Below, piece after piece: positions 1-12,200 of a DNA stretch of 64,000 nt. The stretch lies in contig VWPU01017390.1 of assembly GCA_013398955.1 (NCBI GenBank), forward strand, positions 1-64,000, read 5' to 3'. The stretch is from Callaeas wilsoni (lineage: Eukaryota > Chordata > Aves > Passeriformes > Callaeidae). The position numbers and the translations under genes were made by a program. Below the pieces are notes generated by a model. It did not search any database. It was given only the letters and a program-made list of their open reading frames with translations, and had not been told where the DNA came from. The first letter of the stretch is position 1; the number at the start of each line of letters is the position of its first letter.

Positions 1-163
1 GGCAGCCGCGCTCCGAGCGCCGGCAGAGGCGCGGGCGGGAGGCTCCCTGGCAGCCTCCCTGACCCTGTCCCCTCGCTGGATGGAGCCCGGGGTTGCCGGG
101 GATGCGGTGCCCGCCGCGGGGGCTGGCGGAGCGGCTTGAGCCCCCCGCCCGGCGGAGGCGAGC
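1..163 (+). promoter_or_regulatory. LDLRAD4: CpG-rich internal promoter and 5' leader of the short LDLRAD4 transcript
   Basis: The first 400 bases of the window are strongly GC- and CpG-rich, unlike the AT-rich intron that follows, and lead directly into an initiator exon. No TATA box is visible. An in-frame TGA at 137-139 precedes the ATG at 164, so the coding frame cannot extend further upstream. The start of transcription cannot be placed from sequence alone and may lie before base 1. I infer that this is the promoter of the isoform lacking the LDL-receptor class A domain. Confidence 0.6.
80..139 (+). CDS. Short upstream ORF in the LDLRAD4 leader
   Basis: An ATG at 80 opens a 19-codon frame ending at the TGA at 137-139, 24 bases before the main ATG and in the same frame. 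If transcription begins upstream of base 80 this would be a uORF that could reduce translation of the main frame. The peptide is rich in Ala and Gly and has no recognisable family. It may simply reflect GC-rich leader sequence. Confidence 0.3.
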   Translation: MEPGVAGDAVPAAGAGGAA

Positions 164-233
164 ATGTCCAGTGAGCGGCTTAACAAGACAGCGGTGAAGG
201 ATGCGCGGTTAAAAGACCTGTTGTTGGAAAGAG
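164..233 (+). CDS. LDLRAD4: LDLRAD4 alternative first coding exon
   Basis: ATG at 164 has A at -3. The exon encodes 23 residues beginning [13 protein letters not shown] and leaves one extra base (G) before a GAG|GTACCG donor at 234. That single base plus CT from the next exon makes GCT (Ala), so the phases match perfectly. The peptide is basic/acidic mixed with no signal peptide, so the downstream hydrophobic segment would act as a signal anchor. I do not recognise this N-terminus. Phase, CpG context and upstream in-frame stop support it. Confidence 0.65.
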
Positions 234-3200
234 GTACCGGCGCGTCCGCAGGGGCAGGGACCGCGGGATGCGGCCCGGGGCACCGCACAGCCCGGCCCGC
301 TCGGGAGCGCTCGCCGGCGGAGCCGCAGGCAGGTTCCCCCCGGCCTGCGGGTCTGCCTGCGGGGAGAGGTTCGGGGTGACGGTCTTGTGTGATTGCTGAT
401 AGGGTTATAAATTGTGTCTCTCTTTTCGAGCTCTTCTGAGAAGGTGATTTAATTCAGCGTGTAGTTAGTTGCCTTTTCCGTGTTGGGCGTTTACCCTGGA
501 ACGTTGTGTTCGGTTTTAGGGGTTTTTCCCCTGGAGAATTTTTATTGCAAATGTTGTTTCTTGTGCGTAAAGAAACGGGTATATGTGAGTGTGACAGACT
601 CGGGGTAGTAAAACGATAGCATTTCTCTTCCTGAAACTTTCTCTGGTGTCTTTCCCAGTAAATTTATAGCAAAAGCAGGCAGGAGGAGATGCCTGTCTGG
701 AAGGTGGTGGCCCTTCGTGCCTGGCAGGTGTTGGGCAGTGGGGCAAGGGACGTGGTGGGGGCCGGGGTGACCCAGTGTCTGTCAGCAGCCGCTGGGAACT
801 ATTTAAATGGCCTTGATCAGTGCCAGCAAATACAGACTGCTGCTGCAGTCCGCCTTTGCTTTTTACTGCTAATAACCTAATGAGCAGCAGGAATGTCACT
901 CAGGAGGAAAAAGAGATTTAAAATTCTTTCTTTTCTCCGTGCTTTCCATTGAGGAAAAATCCTCTTGCACATCAGTAAGGTGTTTTGTTGCAGTTTGGTG
1001 TTTACAATGTGAACTGGACGTGGGAAATCCCATGTGCTCACAGCTGTGTGCTGTGGTTTTTATTTTCTTTATTGTATGGCTGTGTTTTAATCAAACATTT
1101 TCAAATGATTCCCTCCCATGGGAAGTGGTCATAGACGAAATCACTCATCTCTAAGGGAGAGGTACTGTCCCTTGCCACTGAAATGCAGGGGCCTTGATAA
1201 ATTTAGAAGACTCTGCCCTTGGCAGATAGAGAAGTAACATGTCATTCTAGTGATCTCTGCATTCTAGGAAAGCCTAAATCAACATTGCTTGTTTTGCATG
1301 TTGCCCTTTAGCAACCGTCTCTCAATTTCCAGTCTAAAGTGTGACATAGACCCAGAAAAAGTTTGGATGAAGAAACCCTTTAGTACTTCAGTAGCCACAG
1401 AACGTGAATTGCAGAAGTTGTCAACTGTGTAAAGTCTGTATTCTGTGTTTCTGAGCCAAGAAAAACTGACTTTTAACTTAACTGTGGTTTGGGTGGGTTT
1501 ATTTTTTAATTAATTCTGTTCTTCCGTCTTTTTGATCTTTTGGTGCTGACGTTGTTAGCTTCCAGTGATGCAAGAGAGGGGAGAAAGAAAGATCGCTGCC
1601 CTGTGTGTGGGATTGATAGCAAAAGCAGAGCACAAAGTACTGACTAAGCAAATTCTTTGAAAATGTTGGTGGTCTCAATGATGAGTGGAAAGTACTTAAC
1701 AGAAAAGAGTGATAAAATGGTGGACGTATTTTTGCCCTTTACTCTTTCCATAGTCTTAAGTAGGCTTAGTTACTCCTCAGGAGACGATTGTAGACCCTCA
1801 GCACTTTGGTGGTGTGCCGGTAGCTTGTGACAGGCAGCTGGACCTTGGCACCAGCCTCCACTGGACACCAGCACGCTTGCAGCTCCTGTAGCCTGACGTT
1901 TTGCTCACAAGAGATCTTAGAATAATGAAACAGCTTGGGGTTTCCTTTAGGTCCACTGCAGGTTCGTCTTGGACTTTATGTGTGAGTGGCGTTTTTCCAG
2001 CTCAGCTTCACAGTTGTGTTGTGCCTGCACAGGTGTACTGCAGCCACACAGAAAGCTGAGAGTGGCTGCAAATTAGAGATTGGGGGAAGGGGGCTTGTTT
2101 TTTCATATTTGTTCTGTCCTTTCATTTTCATATGTCATCTCTCTTTCTTCATTAGCTTTTTAAAACAGAAATTTAGTGTCAGTTTCCCGAAGTTCATATG
2201 TTTTTGCATCCAAATAGTAGTGCCCTTTTCGGAAAGTACTGAAACTGAGTAACTTGAGCTGCTTCTTTGCTTTTTCTACCAGCCTAGCAACCAAAGACCT
2301 CCTCCCATTAACTGGAGTTGTCTTTCAAGATGAGAGCATCCCCTGTGAGCAATGCAGTTTCCATAGAAATATCATCAACTCAGTAACTCCAAAGGGCAAT
2401 TTTTCCCCTTATATTGCTCATCCTTGCTGCTCCAGTATAGCCAAAAGGGTGCAAGAGTGACTCATTTCTAAATATACTTAATATTTGTGGTATAGGCAGG
2501 GCTTCAGATAAGATGATGGGTTCTGACGGAGTTCATTGTAATTGTATCTCTTGCAACAACCAAGGCCCTGGTTTCATTTTTAACAGTGGTGGAACATACC
2601 TTGTTTTAGAGTACCAGAGCTCTTTTTAGATTTTTACCTGACTGGGAAAGTCCTAGAAAAGTGAACATTACACTAGATGGAGAGAAGGTAGTAATTGAAA
2701 AAGACACTGCATGTAGGTTCAATCGGCTTAAAATTTTCCACTCTAGTTAAATAGCTTTCATGCTATTTACTTGATAAAAAAATTAAGTGTAGTGTACTAG
2801 ATACAAGTGTCCTGATTTCTCTCAGGCTTTGAAGCTTATGGAGCCCTCTGGACTCTATTGGCATTACAGGTGGCTGTTAAAATAGAGTGGGTTTGTGTGT
2901 AGATGGTTTCTTCGGTTTTTTGTTCAGTGAAATTATTTTGTCCAGAAGGCTCATCTGTGATGTTTATGTTGAAGAGCTTATTACCTGTGGAGGCTGCAGA
3001 GAAGGATCACCAAGAAGCTTCTTAGTTTTGACCTGGAGCCACTCATGCTGATCAATTTGCTCTGGCAAAAATTAAATAATTTTAATACTTTTTAGAACAG
3101 TTTTCTTCACGAAACTTTGCAGAATGGACAGCAGTAACATCTCAAACCAGATCAATCTCAGTGAAATACAGAGAGTCTTTTCAGGTTGTTGCTTTGATGG

Positions 3201-6200
3201 TTAACCTTTTGTGTGTTGATGACACATTTTCCTCTTTTTTTCTTTGTTTTAGCTGAACTGGAGTTTGTTCAAATCATCATTATAATCGTGGTTATAACTG
3301 TTATGGTGGTAGTTATCATCTGCTTGTTGAACCATTACAAACTCTCGACACGCTCCTTTATCAACCGACAGAGCCAAAGCAGAAGACAGGAGGAAACACT
3401 GCAGACGGTGAGTGTGAGCCCCTTGCTCCAAACTCCTTTTCCTTGTGCTGTATGGGCCTGCAGCAAAGCCTCCCAAAGAGCTCTGGTACAGGCAGCTGCT
3501 GGAAAAACTTCTGATATCACTTTTAATACTCCCTATAGTTAGGTTTTTTGCCAAAGTCATATTTGTCAGTAGAAAACAAATTTGGAACACAAATTTAAGG
3601 TATGCTGATTATTTTTAGACTCTGCTATGTTTTCTGTAGCCTATATTCATTTTGCATTTGGAGGTTTAGATGTGACATTGTGTTTTCTGCTGCTGTAATT
3701 TAAGAGGGGAGTGGAAGAGGAATGAATGGAGATTAGCTGGGGTGCAAAGATTTAAAATACACGTTGTTATGACTTTGTATATATTGTCTGATACCCTGGA
3801 GTTTTATCGCTGTTACTGTTTTGTGAAGCTGCTATGGCTGTTTGCTGGATCAAAACCACTGTCCCAGTAAGGCCCCAGGAAAATGTAATGTTTGTTTCAC
3901 TAAAACAGCAAGAACAGGCTAGAAAAAGGATCTCTCCAAGGACCTGGAGTGCGTAAGATGTGTTGTTAGAGAGTCAAAGGCTTAAGATGGCTTCTCGGTC
4001 AGTACTTGTTAAGACTGTATTTAGTCAACCCAACAGTAAATGGGCACCTGATTTTGCTTGTGAGCCAGGAGAGTTTGCTGGGTGGGATGCTCTGCTCCCT
4101 TGGGGGTTAACCACAGTGTGTCCCTGACCTTGGGATATCCCCCACAAGCCATGCAGTATCCTGTGGTGTTGCAGGGAGGTCCTTTCCTCTGATGTGCTTT
4201 TCAGTGTCCCAGAGTGGTGCCCTTGGCCTCTTTGCTGACAGTGCTGGCCAAGGGGCCATTTGTGAAGTTGCCTTTTGATGCATCAAATTCCTGGTAACAG
4301 TGTTGAGTTCACAGCTTCATTTTGCTGTCAAAAAAGGTCTGATTGTAACTGAGAGATGTGATCTCATAATGATTTACACCAGTTTTAACTCCACAGTCTC
4401 ACCTTTTTATCCATCTCACTCTTACATTTCTTCCCTCTTTGTGCTCCTTAGGGAGCTGCCAGGGTCATGGTGAGAGCCCTCAGGGGACTGCTCTGGCTGA
4501 ACACTAATTGCTAGCTTTTTGCTTTTGCTTTTTTTTTCCCCCACAGTTGGATATTACCAGGGGAGGCAGAGATGCCACAGTAGCTGCTGTGGAGCTGCAT
4601 CCCTGCAATTGGCAGCTCCCTCCTGAAAGTCAGCTGTACAATGTGACAATGCAGGGCTCCCAAAGCTTGCTCTTAGTACATCACCTGTGCCCTTTAGCTG
4701 AGGCGAATTGCTCTTCCGTTGGAGGCTGCAGGGTGAGGGAAGGAGCTGCCTCATTGCCTGGCAGTTCCGTGGTATAGGAATGCTTAGCTCTCATTTAGTT
4801 ACAGATGAAACTGGAACTTGTCAAACCTTAACCTCGTGGACTTGAGGACTGGAAAAATTGACTAGATTAATTTGAATGTTGCTTTGAAATGGACACTGTA
4901 ATTCAAGAACCACAATTCTGTCTGAAAAATGTTAGCTATAATTGCTACAAATGTCTAAAATAAAATAGTTAGAGATAAATGAAATGCATTTTCATCTTCA
5001 CAAATCTTTTTAAACTGTAGTAAGCTGTCAAATGCATGAAATAACCCATTATTTCCTTTGTATGGTTCATTACTATTGTCTGTTATCAGAGGTAGTGGTA
5101 TTTTTTTTTTTCACTTGGGCACAAGGGAGAAAACTTCACCTTCTTGTGAAGAAGAACATGTAGTTTGGCAGCAGGGGACTTGGGAGCTGCTTTAGTACCC
5201 AGAACTGATCTTAAATCTTTTTTAAAACACTGACTCAGTTTCAGTTTGGTGTCACCATTATAAGTAACGATAATCACAGCCAAGTGAGCACTTCATGGGA
5301 ATTGATGATGGGATGGCAAGAACCAGTTACTAATTCTTCTGAAAGCCTTTGCTATAGGTTTGTCATCACAATTACTCATCTGAATTTCTGATAAGCTGCA
5401 GTTCTTCTTACAAGAAGGTTATACTTGTGGGAAATGGGGATTTAGAGGTCTCTGAGTTCAGATGTCAAAAACTTTGAATTTTCCTTTGTCTCAGGTGTTA
5501 GAAAGAAATTCTGATAGGAACTGGCTATGCAGTGCAAACCTTAAAAGCAGTGTGCAGAGAATGAGGGTCAGAAAACTAAAGTAAATGCTCTGTGGTGAGA
5601 AACTGCAAATGACCAGTCTGTTCTCATTGTCCACAGTGGAGTGACTTGCACGAGATAATAGATAGTGTGAATGGTGAGATGCAGGTTATACGCTTCTAAA
5701 ATTCATTTTTTGTACCTGGCAGGCCTTTTTCTGTGTGCACATGCTATTCAAGTGGATTTTCTTGCAAGGGAATATTTTTTTAGTGGTATTTAGACTCTGA
5801 CAACAGATATAAATGTTTGTTAACCACTAATATCTGAAGAAAATGTTATTGTGACTCAAGTCTTCTTTTGATAGAGAAATAGTGAATGGAAATAGAGGAA
5901 ATTCAGGCATGTTTCTTGAAAGAAAATGGTAAAGCAAGTTATTTGACTGTTGGTTAGTTCTGTAGTGAACTCTGAAGTGAGCACCCTTTCATGTAACTGA
6001 GGTAGCAGAGGTGTATCAAGGATGTAGAATCCAGCCTTTCCTGTTCAGATGGGACTTTTTTTTTTGTCCTTTTGTTACCTTCAGTTTTCTTTTTCTTTAA
6101 GCCTGTCCTATTTCTAGATAATCATGCCTTCCACCAGCAGAGTGGTGGCTGAACTGCACAGATTTCTGGCCTCATAAAGACCAACTATTGAACAAGTGAT

Positions 6201-9200
6201 CTGTCTTACTCTGGTTCTTCTAGAGAGTGTAATAGCAGTGATCAGGTAAATTATCTACTGCCTTTATTACCAGCTTCACACCTGTAAAACTCATGGGTCA
6301 GGCATCAGAAATAACAAAATAAAAGATATTAGTGGATTTATTTTTCTGGTTGAACTTCATGTTTAGACAAAACAAACAAAAAAAACCCCAAACACCCTCA
6401 AATGAACAAAAATAAAAGAGGATGATAATAAGGATTTCAACTTCCAGACCGAGTCAGAAATTAGACGATTAAAAAGATGAAATCACTGTAATCACAAGTG
6501 TTAACATTTGAAGTAATGTTTGAAGGGCAGAAAAGGGACCAGCTGTAGGAAAAAAAGGTTGCTTTTTGACAAGTGCACACTAAAAAGCTGTTGTTACGTG
6601 CCTGTTCTCTAAATAGGCTTTTCTGTGTGACCACCAGTTCATCTTTATCTTTTTTCTTTATTTTTCTTCTTTTCATTCCTCTGGAGTATCGTCTTCCAGT
6701 CTTTCCCCTGGTCTTTGGGATTTTATTACCTTGGTTATTGGGCCAAGGCCTTAAGCAGATTGCAGCCAAGGGCAGGACAAACACCGAGCGCTTGGGAGCA
6801 GTGGGTGCCTCTGCAGCAGTGCTGAGGATGCTGCCTGCCCTCTCATGGCAAGCCCTGCCCTCCCTTAGTGAGGCTATTAAACATTCCAGCCCTGTTTAAA
6901 CATTAGCGGAAAAAAGAGTTTTGGGGTCATAATTGTGAGAGGTGGAAAGATGCTGAGTGACAGCCATGTTGGCATGAGCAGCAGCCTGGAGTGAGCCTGC
7001 AGGGTGCTCAACAGTGTCTGTATCACAATGGGTAAAATATTGAACGTTTCCTGCTGCTGGCTTATCCAGCAGTGTTGGGCTTCACAGCTGGGAGCAAGGC
7101 AAAGGTTGCAGAACACCTGAGAGGGATACAGAAGCTGTAGGGTGTGGAGTACACCAGGAGCATGCCCAGGGCTGCTTCACTTTGAAACAACAGAACCTCT
7201 TGTGTGGGAGCAAGTGATGCTACTGTCAGTGCTGGGGGATTTTGGGGCAGAGCCATGCAGCAGGAGCCATGCAGCAGCCTTGGAAAGGCACATCTGTGCA
7301 CAGGGTGTGTGTGTCTGATAGCCAAGGGGAGATCCATGTTGCAGCATTGCTGGCTGTGCCTTTGTTGAACTTGTATCAGGAGGGCACTATTGCTGGTAAC
7401 CAAAAGCATCCTGCTGGAATGTAGGTAGGTACAGCTGAGCTGGTGCTGTGGCACTCTGCTGTTTACTGGGACAAAACAAAGATAGGTCGTGCTTCCCAAT
7501 GATTAACTATTAGTGTCATCACCAGTGATTTCCACGGGGGAAAAGATTAACTAAGTGACTTACAGAGAGGTACTTAATGAGCTTCTGATGTTCCTAATTT
7601 CATTCCTTTTCCCCATCCTGGTTGCCTTTGCATTGTCTTCTTTTATAAAGTGGATGTTGAAGGAGTGCTGAACACTTGGACTGCCCCAGGCCTACTCCTG
7701 GCAGCAAATCCCTGCATCTATCACACAAGATGCTCACCCTGACCAGCCCCTGCCTCCCAGCACCAAGGGCACATTGCTGCTCAGGCTAGTCAGCTTGCAT
7801 TAGAACCTGTGTTGGTAATGCCAGTCTTGGATGCTAAGCTCCAGGAGCACAGCTGTGAAAAATACTCCCCTCTGCCCTGTACCAGCTATTGCAGAATAAA
7901 AAGGGAACGTCGGGAGGGTGACAGAAAATACTCAATAATATTGACAGCTCAGGGATTTGTCAGTAATTTCAAATGTTAGTCTTTCCTGCTGGTCTTTTAA
8001 ATTATTTCCTACTGGCATTGGCATTATTCTGTCTGTTCCCTGCTGATGTCCCTGGGCCACTCATTCTCATTTTCGTACTGACATATGCAAAAGAAAGAAA
8101 ATCCCACTGGGAACAAGAACCCAGTCTACAGCCAGGAGAGAGCGTGAGTGCGGTAGACCACCCTGCTTTGCCAAATCTTTTTGTTTGTACCAGTCATCAT
8201 TTGGCAGGGGCTGGATGTGCACTGTATTCTCCTGCTGTCTCCTTGAGGGACATGAGCTCGCCTCTCCTCAGGGAGTGCTGCCAAGAGGGACAGCGAGCAC
8301 GGCTGCTGCTCTTTGAAGTCTCCCACAGTAAAGACATTATATCTTTAATAAAGGCAGGATTGTCCAGGAAATCTACAGGTAGGACTAGAAGCGAGGAGCA
8401 CTGGCTTTGGGTGGCACGTGACTCAGTGTGTCGCCTTGGGCAACTTGCTTCATCTCCAAACAAAGGAGGAAGGATGGATAATAGTACTTACTCCCGGCAG
8501 TTGAATGAAATGAAGATTACTTAAAGTGATGAAGTGCTGTGAAGTTGGGGAAATAAAAGTTTTAAAGCATTAAGTAACAGGAATAATTGCAGTAAGTGTA
8601 GGGAGGCACATTACGTGTGAGAGATTTGGCACTCTGCATTATTCTCTAGTACTTCTCCTTGGTACCGTGCACTGCTCTGTTACACAGCGTCACCTTTCCT
8701 GCCCTTGAGGAGTAGCTTTTAAGGGAACGAGCAATCCTGCTGGTATGCTCATTCTGTAGGGGACAACACAATAGTTTGTTTTGCTTGTGTTTGTTGCTGT
8801 CTTCAAAGCTGTGGTGGTCTGTATCACTCAGGAAGATACCGGGTGGAATGAGCCCCTGTGCCTTCCTGGAGTGTTTTCAGCAAGCCGCTGCTTTAATGTG
8901 GTGTAATGTACCACCTAGGGCCAAAATCAGAAACTACACTGCTGTCTGGAACATTTCACTTGCAAAAGAAGTGTGTATACTTGTGTGTTTGTATGTACAT
9001 TTTTGCATAAAAATAAAATAAAAATCAGTGTTAAGGGGAAAAGAGAGACCTTCTTAACAATTGTAATGCATTTTAGAAAGTGAAAAACTTACTTTTGTTT
9101 CTCAGAAAACATCGTTTCAGGCAGAGTTCTATTTTGCAGAAACTTAATATTGGAGAAAGCCTGTAAATCTCCTTAACAGTCAGCAAAAAAATAAAAGTTT

Positions 9201-12200
9201 GGATTATATGGGATTGTCATGGTTTAACCCCAGCTGGCAACGAAGCACCACACAGCTACTTGCTCCCAGCAGGCTGGGGGAGAGAATCAGGAGGGTAAAA
9301 GTGAGAACTTGGGGCTGAGATCAAGATGGTTTGATAGGGAAAGCAAAACAAGGAATTCGTTCACGGCGTCCCGGTGACAGGCAGGTGTCTGTCCGTTTCC
9401 AGGGCATCGGTGTTCCATGGTGTGTAACAGTGACTTGGGAAGACAAATGCTTTTGCTCCTTCCTTTCCTTCTTCTCCTGGCTCTACATACTGACCATGAT
9501 GTTGTATGGTCTGGAATGTCCCTTTGGGCAGTGGGGTCAGCTGTCCAGGCTGTGTCCCCCCCCAGCTCCTCGTGCACCCACAGCCTCCTCGCTGGTGGGG
9601 TGAGGTGAGGAGCAGAAAAGGCTCTGTATGAGCACCACTCAGCAATAATGAGAATATCCCTGGGTTATCAACACTGTTTTTCCTCACAAATCCATAATGT
9701 GGCCCCATACTTGCTACTATGAAGAAAACTAACTCTATCCCTGCTATAATAAGCACAGGGATCCTTTTGCTTTATTACAGTTTGAGGAAAATTTTTACTG
9801 AATGTAAATTTTAACCTATAATTTCTCATGAGTTAAAAATCATTCTTCTGGTAAATGTCTTTCCTGCTGGCTGTCAATGGGCTGATGCTCAGCTGAGGCA
9901 ATTGCATGACAGTGTGCTCCAGTGTTTAAAAATGTCCTCAAAAAGTCATCTTCTCATAGTGTTTAATTCTAGAGGCTCTAAAGCTTTGTAAAATATGAAA
10001 TAGCAAATTATCCTAGGGTTATGGAGTCTCCTAAGCTCTAAATATTGAGTTAAATAATCATCACCATGAGATAATTAAGTAATCACTCAGCTGGATTTAT
10101 TAAATGATGCTGCTATTTCAAAACCTGATCGCAAAATTAATTTCTGTAAATTATGGTGAAACCCAAAAATGGCAATGGTCAGCAAAAGATATAGGTGGAT
10201 CCCTAAGATTTTTCTTGCTTGGTGTTATTGGTAGGTGCTGGGATTTTCATTGCAAAACCTAACAATGTTTAAAACGAATACACTATAGGAAGTGAATGCA
10301 TAAGCTTTCTCTCCCTGTTACTTTTAAGTATTGAAGCTCATGCTGAAGTCTCTTGAACAAGGAGCAAGTTGAGGTGGCCTAGCTATTGACAGTCTGTAAG
10401 AAGCAGGTAAATGAGGTACTGCCCTCATCAAAATATGGGTAAATTACATTTGCTCAGGTTTAGCCTTGTTTGCACATACCTGATAACTACTTCTACAAAT
10501 CCCTAATATAAATACAAATGCTGTCAGTTCTCATCTGATTTTCAGTGATACAAGCACAGGGGAAGCATTTTAGCTTTCAGAGGAAGGTCTGTAAGCACAG
10601 GAACAAGCAGAGAGCAAGAAATAACACTTTCTCTCAGTGTAAGTCACCCCAGATTGGTCAGGGTGGTCTCAACACATTATTTCCTGAATCTACATCTCAG
10701 GGTAGAGGAGTGTAGTCACGGGGATATTTTTCTTCTGCAACGCTTTCTTCTTATCTCCACCCCTCGCCATCACCCTAAGAACAGTGGAGTTGGTGGGCAC
10801 CAACCCTAGGGTTAGGTGGTATCTACCCAATGTAGGGAGTGGGGAATTTCCCTTAAATAAAGACTCAAGAAAGGTAGGTAGTAGGTCTCCTATGGTGGAT
10901 GCAGTGGTTTCAGGAGGGCAGAAATTCCTGTGTTGGGTCAGTTAGTCCGGACTTGGTGAGGAGAGAATTCTGTGCCATGCCACTGGGCCAGCCATGGTGA
11001 GGTTGGTCTGCACGTGTGTGAGCCTGGTATTCCAAGTGTGGGCATGCTGAGCACATGTTACCCAGCCATCTGCTTGGGGAGTTCTTCTGGCTCCTAGGAT
11101 AGAGATCTTGCTGAGGGTTGGCTGCTGCCAAATGATTTATTCAGTCTGCTGCTCTCTCTGGGGGAAACCTTGGGGAAGGGAGGAGCTACAGGTGAACTGT
11201 AGGACATACTGTCACAGGGATGATACTGTTACACATCCTTGCATCCTAAGGATCTCACAGCCTCTGAGTTCAACTGCATCCCAAGCTGTTTACCTTCTCA
11301 AGTAGTTATCCCAGAATGGGAAGAGCCTTGAGCTCCTTTGGTCTCACCTTGACGCGACTATCCCAGTGCCCTGGTTGCACTCAGTGGGATCCCTGTTGCA
11401 GCTGCAGTGCCTCGAGGCAGGGCCTTTTACTGTTCTGGGATTCAGGCATCAGCAGTAGAAGTAACAGGCAACTCCTCTCTTCTAACAAGTTATTTCGGTT
11501 AGGCATGGCTGGTAGCAGATCTGGGAGTCTTGGCTCAGTGAGCAGGTCCCATTCCATCTCCATGCAAGGACGTTTTCTCCATATGCTGCGCCATCTCCCT
11601 CAGCTCGTCTTACTCTGTTGCCTTTAGGGAGATGGGCCCTAGAATGGAAGTCATTTCCACGTCCTCATCAGCAACTCCTTTTCATAAGGGAGTATGAGTG
11701 TTGGGGGTGGATTTTATTTCTTTCTGGGTTGGGTTGTTGGTTTTGCCTTTTTTCCTCTCTTCTGAGCCTGTAACTCAGGGGCAGTTAATTGAGAACTTTA
11801 CCTTTGACTAATATGTTTCATAAACAGTTGCAACGAGTTTGGAGCCTGTTGATAGCCTGTTAACTGCTGATAACCTGATTGCCTTTAATTGTGCAAACAT
11901 GCACTCAGATATTTCAAAATGAGGACACCTGGGTGCTGAAGGAATGGAGAGGAATGTGTGTACAAGTATGTACATACATGTATATGTATAGTTACACAGT
12001 TACAATTTCTTCAGTTAACAGAACCTTATCTAGGCACCGAAGTACACGAATCTGCGCAAGATTTGTCTTTCATGCCTTTGCAAAGGGGAATACTTGGGGA
12101 AGTTGTAAATAATTGCAATTGTCAGCCTCTCTCTATCTTTGCTCTCTAAAGCTACAGAAGAGAAGTGTGCCAGCTTTGCTATTCAAAGCATTTCCCTTAG

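Noticed and set aside
7973..8524. Open frame of 183 codons on the + strand
   Set aside because: Intronic, no family resemblance, and its end overlaps a MIR relic.
9361..9756. Open frame of 131 codons on the - strand
   Set aside because: Contained in the solo LTR at 9215-9757.
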